Shown here one piece after another: positions 23,622-30,355 of a DNA stretch of 39,218 nt. The position numbers and the translations under genes are program-made. The notes under the pieces are model-generated. The model saw nothing but the letters and a program-made list of their open reading frames with translations. It was not told the DNA's origin and did no database searches. The stretch is taken from NCBI GenBank assembly GCA_029561105.1, contig JAKQJQ010000131.1:1-39218 (forward strand), given 5' to 3'. This stretch comes from Bacteroidota bacterium. GTDB taxonomy: Bacteria; Bacteroidota; Bacteroidia; Flavobacteriales; Flavobacteriaceae. Position 1 is the first letter of the stretch, and every line of letters begins with the position of its first letter.

Positions 23622-24884
23622 ATGCCAAAACATTTTTTAGCCCTGTTGTTTGTATTGATCACATCGCTTGCGTGGGGACAACCTTCGCAGAAAGAAAAGC
23701 TCGAGCAGCGCAAAGCCCAGATTTTACGTGAAATCCAGGAGAAAGAACGCATGCTTGACGAGGTCAGGGACAAAGAGAAAACGGTAAAGACCCAATTGCA
23801 GTTGCAGACAGAAAAAATCCAGCTCAAGCAAAAACTCATCAATACCACAGAAAAGCAGACCAAGGTACTCAACAATGATATGTACATCAATCAGGTCAAT
23901 ATCAACCGGCTCAAAAAGGAATTAGAAATCCTCAAGGAAGACTATGCCGAGATGATCCTCAAATCCTACAAAAGCCGCTCAGAGCAAAGCCGGGCCATGT
24001 TCCTGCTGTCGTCTAAAAACTTCCTTCAGGCCTACAAACGAGCGCAGTACATGAAACAATATGCCAGTTTCAGGAAGACGCAAGGCGAGGAAATCAAACA
24101 AAAATCGTATGACCTGTTGTCCTACAACGAAAAAATAGCGGTACAGAAAACAGAGAAAGAGCAACTGCTCAAGGAAAATCAGCAGGAAAAGCAAGAACTA
24201 GAAAAAGAAAAATCTGTCCAGCAGGAGATTGCCAAAGCCATCAAAAAAGACAAAAAGCAAATCACCGCCGAAATCAAGAAAAAGCAACAGGAAACGCGCA
24301 ATATTGACGCGCAGATTGAAAAACTCATCCGCGCCGCAATTGTCGCAGCCAACAAGAAAACGGCAGCCGCCAAAGCCAAAGCCAATCCAAAAACAACTAC
24401 TGCAGCCGAGACCAAAGCCACCGAAACGTCTACCAAGATTGTACTCACCCCCGAAGGCCAGGTGGTTGCCAATAATTTCCGCGCCAACAAAGGAAAATTG
24501 CCGTGGCCGGTAGAGAAAGGTTTTGTGTCGTTGCCTTACGGAGACCAACCGCATCCGGTATACAAATCGCTCGTGGTTCACAATTCGGGTGTCGAAATCA
24601 CCACCGATCAAGGCGCTGATGCTCGTGCCGTTTTTGGCGGAGAAGTCATCAGCGTGATGGTGTTGTCGCCGGTGAACAAGGCGGTGATGATCCAACACGG
24701 GGATTATTTCACGGTGTACCAAAACCTGAGCAGTGTCAACGTAAGCAAGGGCGACAAGGTTTCGATGAAGGAAGTCATTGGTCGCATCCGTACCAACGGC
24801 GATTCGGGGAAAACGGTGTTGAAGTTTACCATTTCGCAGAATACGACTTATAACAATCCGGCGGCGTGGTTGTTTAATATGTAA
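23622..24884 (+). CDS. EnvC-like protein with degenerate LytM (M23) domain
   Basis: Proteins of this build activate murein amidases during cell separation. 420 residues: signal peptide MPKHFLALLFVLITSLAWGQ, long coiled coil (about 22-245), Ala/Lys/Thr linker, LytM domain (about 300-420). The zinc ligands are lost: the usual HxGxD is HNSGVEI (320-326), the Tyr-His-Leu position is YQNL (366-369), and the HLHF motif is replaced by VLKF (399-402). So it should not cut peptidoglycan itself, like E. coli EnvC. The open frame extends 20 codons upstream into the DUF4292 gene, but the Met at 23622 starts the signal peptide. It ends the cluster and is followed by a hairpin at 24889-24956. Confidence 0.87.
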   Translation: MPKHFLALLFVLITSLAWGQPSQKEKLEQRKAQILREIQEKERMLDEVRDKEKTVKTQLQLQTEKIQLKQKLINTTEKQTKVLNNDMYINQVNINRLKKELEILKEDYAEMILKSYKSRSEQSRAMFLLSSKNFLQAYKRAQYMKQYASFRKTQGEEIKQKSYDLLSYNEKIAVQKTEKEQLLKENQQEKQELEKEKSVQQEIAKAIKKDKKQITAEIKKKQQETRNIDAQIEKLIRAAIVAANKKTAAAKAKANPKTTTAAETKATETSTKIVLTPEGQVVANNFRANKGKLPWPVEKGFVSLPYGDQPHPVYKSLVVHNSGVEITTDQGADARAVFGGEVISVMVLSPVNKAVMIQHGDYFTVYQNLSSVNVSKGDKVSMKEVIGRIRTNGDSGKTVLKFTISQNTTYNNPAAWLFNM

Positions 24885-24888
24885 GAAA

Positions 24889-24956
24889 AAAGACCACTGC
24901 GTTGCAAGATAAAGAGAATTCTAAAAGTCTTTTTTTCTTGCAGCACAGCAGTCTTT
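24889..24956. repeat. Inverted repeat after the EnvC-like gene (possible terminator)
   Basis: AAAGAC...TGCAAGA (24889-24909) and TCTTGCA...GTCTTT (24936-24956) match at about 17 of 21 positions. T-rich sequence follows at 24957-24971. It lies between convergent genes and may stop plus-strand transcription. Confidence 0.5.
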
Positions 24957-24970
24957 CTTCTATTTTTTTT

Positions 24971-25060
24971 TCGGGCGTAACCCTGCGGGTCGCGTCTTCC
25001 GCTATAGCTTTGGCCCAAAAGCCAAAGGCTGCCGCTGCAACCGCTTACGCAGCTGGCGCT
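24971..25060. repeat. Palindromic intergenic element, second family, copy 2
   Basis: A GC-rich block starting TCGGGCGTAACC is followed by TCTTCCGCTA, a stem CTTTGGC/GCCAAAG with loop CCAAAA (25008-25027), then GCCGCTGCAACCG. The order of shared words matches 19708-19785. It lies just before the end of the minus-strand thioesterase gene. Confidence 0.5.
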
Positions 25061-25070
25061 CTGCTCGAAG

Positions 25071-25580
25071 CTACAGGAATAAAGCTTTTAATTCGGTCGC
25101 CTCATCGGGTTTCATTTTTCCGGCCAAAACCAAACTGAGTTGCTTTCTGCGCAATGCCGCATCAAATCGTTCTTTTTCGAGTTCGGTTTCGGGAACCACA
25201 GGCGGCACTTCAACCGGCCTTCCCATTTCATCCACGGCCACAAATGTATAAATGGCTTCGTTGGCCTTGGCGCGCAACCCGGATTCGCGGTCTTCTACCC
25301 AAACATCGATAAAGATTTCCATAGAGCTTTTAAACGCGCGCGAAATTTTGGCTTCAATGGTCACGACACTTCCCAGCGGGATAGATCTATTAAAAGCCAC
25401 ATGGTTCACCGAGGCCGTCACCGTTATTCTCCTGGAATGCCTGCGTGCCGAGATACTGGCCGCACGATCCATACGCGCGAGCAATTCGCCGCCAAAGAGG
25501 TTGTTGAGTGGGTTGGTTTCGCTGGGTAAGACCAAATCGGTAAGTACCGTTAAGGATTCTGAAGGAGATTTTGGATGCAT
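25071..25580 (-). CDS. Acyl-CoA thioesterase (hotdog fold)
   Basis: Hydrolyses acyl-CoA esters to free acid and CoA in the cytoplasm. 169 residues with one hotdog domain. Seen: NPLNNLFGGELLARMDRAA near 23-41, the family's active-site helix region, with the Asn of the NPLNN motif and the Asp of MDRA; then strands ITVTASVNHVAFNRSIPLG and EAIYTFVAVDEMGRP. The C-terminus is a charged helix. It resembles YciA/BACH-type enzymes; the chain-length preference is unknown. A TATCTTTG -7 box lies about 40 bp upstream of the ATG (25620-25627). Confidence 0.88.
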   Translation of the reverse strand: MHPKSPSESLTVLTDLVLPSETNPLNNLFGGELLARMDRAASISARRHSRRITVTASVNHVAFNRSIPLGSVVTIEAKISRAFKSSMEIFIDVWVEDRESGLRAKANEAIYTFVAVDEMGRPVEVPPVVPETELEKERFDAALRRKQLSLVLAGKMKPDEATELKALFL

Positions 25581-25619
25581 CTTTTTAAGCTTAGATTATT
25601 GGGCCGCCGGCCTCGATGG

Positions 25620-25627
25620 CAAAGATA
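25620..25627 (-). promoter_or_regulatory. -7 box (TATCTTTG) for the thioesterase gene
   Basis: Exact TAnnTTTG match on the minus strand, just downstream of the terminator of the preceding gene, so the thioesterase has its own start. Confidence 0.5.
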
Positions 25628-25637
25628 CTCCAGTTCA

Positions 25638-25664
25638 TAAAAAATCCCGCGATGAGCGGGATTT
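25638..25664 (-). terminator. Intrinsic terminator of the HU/SPOR gene
   Basis: AAATCCCGC and GCGGGATTT pair around a five-base loop; on the minus strand a run of six T ends the stem. It starts about 6 bp after the stop at 25670. Confidence 0.88.
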
Positions 25665-25669
25665 AATTT

Positions 25670-26647
25670 TTACAGTTCGCGGGTCATGAGCCAAGCATCC
25701 GGGTTGATTTTGTGGATTTCTTCAAGTGCTTGCTTGGCGCCGGCTTTGGTGGCAAAACTGCCGTAAAGTACCGGGAACAGACCGTGGCGGTTTGGCGCAA
25801 TCCTACGGGCTTTGAAGCCGTTGGCCAAAAGGTCGGTGAAGACTTTTTCTGCATTTTCCTCGTCTCGGAATGCACCGGCAACAATATGGTAGGGTAATTT
25901 TTCTTCTTTTACTGTGAGCGTTACCGAAGGCATCGGGCTTTCGATCATAAAAGTAGCCTCCTGGATTTTGCTTTGCACCTGTTTTTGCACCTGCTCTTCA
26001 ACGATGAGTGTTTGGGTTTGTACATGATCCTGGAACAATTTGAAACCGATGCTTCCTGTCGCGGTCAGAGCCAGGATGAAAATCGCAGCGTATTTGAGGT
26101 AAGGCCTTGTTGTTCTTACTTCGTGTGCGGTTTCTGTAGGGACAAACGCAATGGTTTCTGTTGGGGTCGACTCGAGTGCGGCAGGCTCTTCTTTTTGGAT
26201 GTATTCAATGACTTCTTTATACGCTTCCCGTTTCACGGCTGGCGAAACGAATGAATTGAGCCCAAAAGATTCCTTGAGGTAATTGATGTTTTCTGAAGGT
26301 GTAAAAACTATGTTCTTCTCAGCATTGAGATACAACTCACCAATGTTTTTGAGTGTAAAACGCTCATTGACCTGAAGGATGCTGTTCCAGATAATCACTT
26401 CACTTTCTATTGCGGCCACCGAGGTTTCGTAATCGGTTTTTTCAATCTGTGCGATATGGTTGGCCAATAACCCGTCATTGTTTTTTAGATGGGAATTGAA
26501 AGAAATTACTTTCTTGGGAGGGTAAAATGAATTGGTGCTTTCATGCAAATGCGCCGACTGGATTTCAGTCAAAAAAGCACCAAAGCCCGGAACCGTTACA
26601 CATTGGTGTCTGTATAAAAGTTGCGAAATGTATTGTTCAATCTTCAT
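25670..26647 (-). CDS. HU-like (CCDC81 type) and SPOR domain membrane protein
   Basis: A 325-residue inner-membrane protein. Seen: an N-terminal bacterial HU-CCDC81-like region (MKIEQYISQLLYRHQCVTVPG, about 1-60, and a second about 65-130, with NIGELYLNAEKNIVFTP), one membrane helix (YLKYAAIFILALTATGSIGF, about 185-205), a periplasmic Gln/Val-rich stretch, and a C-terminal SPOR domain (about 250-325; YHIVAGAFRDEENAEK). SPOR domains bind denuded glycan at division sites, so a link between the cell wall and an internal structure is possible; this is inference. The ATG is only 5 bp after a TAACTTTG box, so the mRNA may be leaderless. The frame's earlier Met lies upstream of that box. Confidence 0.83.
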   Translation of the reverse strand: MKIEQYISQLLYRHQCVTVPGFGAFLTEIQSAHLHESTNSFYPPKKVISFNSHLKNNDGLLANHIAQIEKTDYETSVAAIESEVIIWNSILQVNERFTLKNIGELYLNAEKNIVFTPSENINYLKESFGLNSFVSPAVKREAYKEVIEYIQKEEPAALESTPTETIAFVPTETAHEVRTTRPYLKYAAIFILALTATGSIGFKLFQDHVQTQTLIVEEQVQKQVQSKIQEATFMIESPMPSVTLTVKEEKLPYHIVAGAFRDEENAEKVFTDLLANGFKARRIAPNRHGLFPVLYGSFATKAGAKQALEEIHKINPDAWLMTREL

Positions 26648-26652
26648 AGAAA

Positions 26653-26660
26653 CAAAGTTA
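26653..26660 (-). promoter_or_regulatory. -7 box (TAACTTTG) abutting the HU/SPOR start codon
   Basis: Exact TAnnTTTG match on the minus strand with only five bases before the ATG at 26647; transcription would start at or next to the start codon. Confidence 0.5.
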
Positions 26661-26750
26661 TACATTGAGGCACGGTTTCAAAATTTTATTCACAATTTTT
26701 ATTAACAATCAATCCAAAAAATTTATACTTTTCAGGTTCAATTATTTAGT

Positions 26751-27848
26751 ATGCGCCACGAAGATTTATTTTATGTTTTAGCCTTGTTGCAGGTAGAAGG
26801 AATTGGAGACATCACCGCCAAAAAACTGCTCAACCATTACCCTGAAGCCTCGTCTATTTTCAAAATCAAGGGCCGGGAACTGCAAGCCATCGGTATCGGA
26901 TCGGTGCTGGTTGCGGCGCTCAAAGATAAGACTGTTTTTGAGAAAGCCGAAGCCGAATTGCGGTTTATAGAAAACAATCCTATCGAAGTCTCTTATTTTG
27001 GCGAAGCCGATTATCCCGAACGCCTAAAGCACTGTATAGACGGGCCGGTTTTGTTGTTCTCATCGGGAAACATCAACCTCAAAAACCGAAAGATTATTAG
27101 CGTCGTCGGTACAAGACAGGTCACGCCGCACGGAGCCGAAGCTTGCAAAAAACTCATTGCCGACCTCGCGCCGCTCGACCCGATCATCGTGAGCGGATTT
27201 GCCTACGGCGTTGACATCGTGGCGCACCAGGCTGCGATAGAAAACAACTTGCAAACCATAGCCGTAGTGGCGCAAGGACTCAACCAGATTTATCCCAAAT
27301 CGCACCAGAAGTTTGTCAATCGCATTAAGGAAAACGGCGGTTTCATGACCGAGTTCTGGAGTTCCTCGGTGACCGACAAAATGCATTTTGTACGACGCAA
27401 CCGCGTTGTTGCCGGAATTTCAGAAGCTACTGTCGTCATCGAATCGGCCGATAAAGGCGGCTCTCTGATTACGGCAAACATGGCCAGGGATTACGACCGC
27501 GAGGTTTTTGCGGTGCCAGGAAGGGTTTCAGATATTTACAGCCAGGGATGCAACAACCTGATCAAGACCCAACGCGCACAGTTGCTCACCAGCGCTGCCG
27601 ATCTGGTATACCACCTGAACTGGGATTTAATACCTTCGGGCCAACCCATACAAAAACAACTGTTTGTCTCGCTCGAAGAAGACGAGCAAAAAGTGTATGA
27701 TTTTCTAGCACAAAACGGAAAAGAATTGCTCGACAGCATCGCCATTGGCTGCGGCTTGCCCATATTTAAAACCGCGCCATTATTGCTCAACATGGAACTT
27801 AAAGGCGTTGTGCGGCCGTTACCAGGAAAGTTGTTTGAGGCAATCTAA
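26751..27848 (+). CDS. dprA: DNA-processing protein DprA
   Basis: DprA binds incoming single-stranded DNA during natural transformation, protects it and loads RecA. 365 residues. Seen: an N-terminal helix-hairpin-helix-like region (LLQVEGIGDITAKKLLNHYP), the Rossmann core with VGTRQVTPHG, SGFAYGVDIVAHQAAI, the FVRRNRVVAGIS motif and KGGSLITANMARDYDREVFA, then a C-terminal winged-helix-like part. Upstream a near -7 box TACTTTTC lies about 18 bp before the ATG. It overlaps the end of convergent trpS by 4 bp. recA is about 5 kb away and not in the same operon. Confidence 0.95.
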   Translation: MRHEDLFYVLALLQVEGIGDITAKKLLNHYPEASSIFKIKGRELQAIGIGSVLVAALKDKTVFEKAEAELRFIENNPIEVSYFGEADYPERLKHCIDGPVLLFSSGNINLKNRKIISVVGTRQVTPHGAEACKKLIADLAPLDPIIVSGFAYGVDIVAHQAAIENNLQTIAVVAQGLNQIYPKSHQKFVNRIKENGGFMTEFWSSSVTDKMHFVRRNRVVAGISEATVVIESADKGGSLITANMARDYDREVFAVPGRVSDIYSQGCNNLIKTQRAQLLTSAADLVYHLNWDLIPSGQPIQKQLFVSLEEDEQKVYDFLAQNGKELLDSIAIGCGLPIFKTAPLLLNMELKGVVRPLPGKLFEAI

Positions 27849-28828
27849 CGATTCTCGAAACCAAGCTTGGTGCGAACCCTGGCCAGGACGCCGTTCGCAA
27901 TCGCACGTGCTTTTTCTGCACCGGCAAATAAGGCCTTATCAACTTCTGAGAGGTTAGCCATATAGTAATTGTACTTTTCGCGTTCGGTCTTGAATTTCTC
28001 GACGATGAGTTCAAACAATGCCTGTTTGGCGTGGCCATAACCGAAATCGCGATTGACGTTTTTATAATTTTCTGTCATTGCGGCAATCTGCGGTGCATCG
28101 GCGAGTAGTTTGTAGATGGCGAAAATTTTACAGGTTTCGGGGTTTTTTGGTTCTTCGAGTGGTGTGCTGTCGGTTTCTATAGACATGACCTGTTTGCGCA
28201 GCGCCTTGTCATCGAGGAAAATATTGATGATGTTGTTGGCCGATTTGCTCATCTTACCACCGTTTGTGCCGGGAACGAGTTTGGTTTCCTCGTGCGTGAA
28301 AGGCTCGGGAAGTACAAAGGTTTCGCCCATTTGGTGGTTGAACCGCGAAGCCACGTCGCGCGTGATTTCGATATGTTGCAGTTGGTCTTTGCCCACAGGG
28401 ACGAATTCGGCGTCATACAATAAGATGTCGGCGGCCATAAGCATCGGGTAGCCAAACAAACCTGCGTTCACATCGTCGAGGCGGTCGGCTTTGTCCTTGA
28501 AAGAGTGCGCCAAAGTAAGCCGTTGGAACGGAAAGAAACAACTCAGATACCACGACAATTCTGCGGTTTGTGGCACGTCTGATTGGCGGTAAAAAACCAC
28601 CTTGTCAATGTCGAGCCCAAAAGCGAGCCAGGTTGCCGCGGTACTGTAGGTGTTCATACGCAGCAAATCACCGTTTTTAATCTGGGTCACCGAATGCAAA
28701 TCGGCGATGAAAAGAAAGGATTCGTTTTCTGGTTTGTTCGACAGTTCGATGGCTGGAATAATCGCCCCCAAAAGGTTGCCGAGGTGCGGTGTTCCTGTGC
28801 TTTGGATTCCGGTTAAGATTTTTGACAT
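27845..28828 (-). CDS. trpS: Tryptophanyl-tRNA synthetase
   Basis: Charges tRNA-Trp with tryptophan using ATP (class I synthetase). 327 residues, normal for the bacterial enzyme. Seen: the HIGH-type motif TGTPHLGN at 11-18, the KMSKS motif at 192-196 (GGKMSKSANN), and LMAADILLYDAEFVPVGKDQ between them. No exact -7 box; two 7-of-8 matches lie in the 60 bp upstream within a CGCAAAG repeat. It overlaps dprA by 4 bp at the stop codons. No T-box or trp leader was seen. Confidence 0.96.
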   Translation of the reverse strand: MSKILTGIQSTGTPHLGNLLGAIIPAIELSNKPENESFLFIADLHSVTQIKNGDLLRMNTYSTAATWLAFGLDIDKVVFYRQSDVPQTAELSWYLSCFFPFQRLTLAHSFKDKADRLDDVNAGLFGYPMLMAADILLYDAEFVPVGKDQLQHIEITRDVASRFNHQMGETFVLPEPFTHEETKLVPGTNGGKMSKSANNIINIFLDDKALRKQVMSIETDSTPLEEPKNPETCKIFAIYKLLADAPQIAAMTENYKNVNRDFGYGHAKQALFELIVEKFKTEREKYNYYMANLSEVDKALFAGAEKARAIANGVLARVRTKLGFENR

Positions 28829-28969
28829 GGCTTGTTTTTATAAGCGGCAAAGTTCGCAAAGATTTTGGAACATTTTGAAACTTTTTTTGAAATGGTGTTG
28901 CGGGATTCCCACGCATTGGCCTATCGCGGTTTTATGCTGGAGATTGAAAAGAGCAAGACAACGAAGTTT

Positions 28970-29125
28970 AACATTTGGTGCAGTTTTTCAACAAGGCGGG
29001 TAATCGAAAAAATGGTATTTTACCTTCAGGGAAGGGGTGGCTGCATCCCTACAAAAATTTTGTTGATTTTGAAATGCAGGAATTCTGCATGTTTTGTTAA
29101 ATTGAAGACCCGATGCTTTGAAATT
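28970..29125 (+). repeat. Structured intergenic element, copy 2
   Basis: Homologue of 4429-4580 in the same orientation. Shared core AAGGCGGGTAA and TATTTTACCTTCAGGGAAGG. The three stems recur: GGTAA/TTACC (28999-29003 with 29020-29024), AGGGA/TCCCT (29028-29032 with 29046-29050), ATGCAG/CTGCAT (29074-29079 with 29085-29090). Stem sequences differ slightly from copy 1 but still pair. Confidence 0.6.
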
Positions 29126-29166
29126 AATCCAGAACGTTTTCTGATATGAATACCGACATGAACGTT

Positions 29167-29387
29167 GAGGCCATGCGTCAAAAAATAGCTCCGTAAACCA
29201 TTTTAGCACGGAGTCAGATGGAGCATTGGGAAATTGACCTAAAACAGGATTGGTCTTGGATGCCCGCGTGAGCGATGAGGGCCATGCGTCAAAAAACAGT
29301 CCAGTGGACTGTTTTAGCATGGAGCCAGATGGAGTGTTGGGAAATCAACACGAAACATTACTGGTCTTGGATTCCCGCATCAAGGAG
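29167..29387. repeat. Tandem duplication of a 111-bp unit
   Basis: CCATGCGTCAAAAAA starts at 29171 and 29282; TTTTAGCA and TGGTCTTGGA keep the same 111-bp offset, so there is no indel. About 77 of 100 aligned bases match by eye. The second unit holds a 23-bp palindrome (29293-29315). The translation of unit 1 has stop codons. Confidence 0.65.
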
Positions 29388-29479
29388 TGTAACGGAGCGT
29401 CGTGGATTTAAAGCGTACAGCGCGACAGCGGCGAGGCACGAAGCCGGTGGCACGCCCTACTTTTTCTTAACCAATTCTT

Positions 29480-29512
29480 TTGGCCAAAATCGGTTGGGTT
29501 TGTGTATTTTTG
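29480..29512 (+). promoter_or_regulatory. Promoter of the acyltransferase gene (TTG, 22 bp, TATTTTTG)
   Basis: A TTG (29480-29482) within TTTTGG and a -7 box TATTTTTG (29505-29512) are 22 bp apart, a spacing compatible with Bacteroidota promoters. The ATG at 29517 follows after four bases, so the mRNA may be leaderless. Confidence 0.55.
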
Positions 29513-29516
29513 GGAC

Positions 29517-30266
29517 ATGAGAATTTTCAAGATTATCTTTTGGGTGGTTTGGCGCGTGTGGTTTTACCTGATGATGGCTATCCCGATCCTGGCCATGCTC
29601 CCGTTTTTAGTTATTTCTATCCTTAAGGAAGCATGGTATCCGTACTTTTTTGTGATGGCACGCATTTGGGCCAAATTCATCCTGTTTACCTGCGGATTTT
29701 ACTATGAGGTGGATCGTGAAGAAACGCTCGACCCTAAGAAAAGCTATATGTTTGTGGCCAACCACACTTCGATGGCCGACATCATGCTGATGCTAGCTGT
29801 AGAGCGGCATCCGTTCGTGTTTGTTGGGAAAAAGGAACTCGTGAAGATCCCTTTGTTTGGTTTTTTCTACAAAAGAACGTGTATTTTGGTGGATCGCTCG
29901 AGCGCCAAAAGCCGTATGGAAGTGTTTAATCGCGCGCAAAAACGCATCGACCAAGGCCTTAGCATTTGTATTTTCCCCGAAGGCGGCGTGCCCGATGACG
30001 AATCGGTCTTGCTCGATGAGTTCAAGGACGGCGCTTTTCGTTTGGCCATTGAGCACGAATTGCCCATAGTGCCCATGACTTTTGCCGACAACAAGGAACG
30101 GTTTTCATATACTTTTTTAAGCGGAAGTCCCGGAATCATGCGTGTCAAAGTGCACCAAATCATTGAAACTAAAGGCATGGAGGTGGAGGACAAGAAAGAC
30201 ATTAAGGCACTCAAAGAACAAACGCGCGGTATCATCTACAATCAATTGCTGGCGTTTCAGAAATAA
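29517..30266 (+). CDS. 1-acyl-sn-glycerol-3-phosphate acyltransferase (PlsC family), first copy
   Basis: Transfers a fatty acyl group to lysophosphatidic acid in phospholipid synthesis at the inner membrane. 249 residues: N-terminal hydrophobic segment (about 15-35), catalytic NHTSMAD (His 83, Asp 88), FVGKKELVKIP, and the FPEGG motif (153-157). The start is the ATG 4 bp after a -7 box; a few upstream codons are open but lie in the promoter. A second family member is at 34718, and the two differ enough that they may act on different acyl chains or other lipids. A terminator follows directly. Confidence 0.88.
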   Translation: MRIFKIIFWVVWRVWFYLMMAIPILAMLPFLVISILKEAWYPYFFVMARIWAKFILFTCGFYYEVDREETLDPKKSYMFVANHTSMADIMLMLAVERHPFVFVGKKELVKIPLFGFFYKRTCILVDRSSAKSRMEVFNRAQKRIDQGLSICIFPEGGVPDDESVLLDEFKDGAFRLAIEHELPIVPMTFADNKERFSYTFLSGSPGIMRVKVHQIIETKGMEVEDKKDIKALKEQTRGIIYNQLLAFQK

Positions 30267-30268
30267 AA

Positions 30269-30296
30269 AAAAGAGCACCCGCTAAAGTGCTCTTTT
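30269..30296. terminator. Intrinsic terminator between convergent genes
   Basis: AAAAGAGCAC and GTGCTCTTTT form a 10-bp stem around an 8-base loop, right after the acyltransferase stop; A and T runs on either side let it serve both strands. A second stem, GTTATCG/CGATAAC (30299-30328), lies beside it. Confidence 0.8.
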
Positions 30297-30355
30297 CCGT
30301 TATCGCCCAAAAGGTGAGGATCGATAACACCTAAATATAACCCCAACAAACACAC

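Larger units (their letters stand above)
28829..29504. other. Gene-free, repeat-rich intergenic stretch
   Basis: About 680 bp between divergent trpS and the acyltransferase gene. In order: short CGCAAAG-type repeat (28848-28866), structured element copy 2 (28970-29125), a 111-bp tandem duplication (29167-29387), then GC-rich sequence ending GGCACGCCCTAC (about 29400-29460). Open frames here are interrupted or lie inside repeats, and I call no gene. Confidence 0.6.

Noticed and set aside
28865..29149. 94-codon plus-strand open frame in the trpS upstream region
   Set aside because: Most of it is the structured repeat; the start lies in the trpS leader. The shared frame is reported as a question and not as a gene.
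28829..29516. Insertion sequence or mobile-element remnant in the repeat-rich region
   Set aside because: No transposase-like frame, no terminal inverted repeats bounding the whole region and no target duplication were found by eye.
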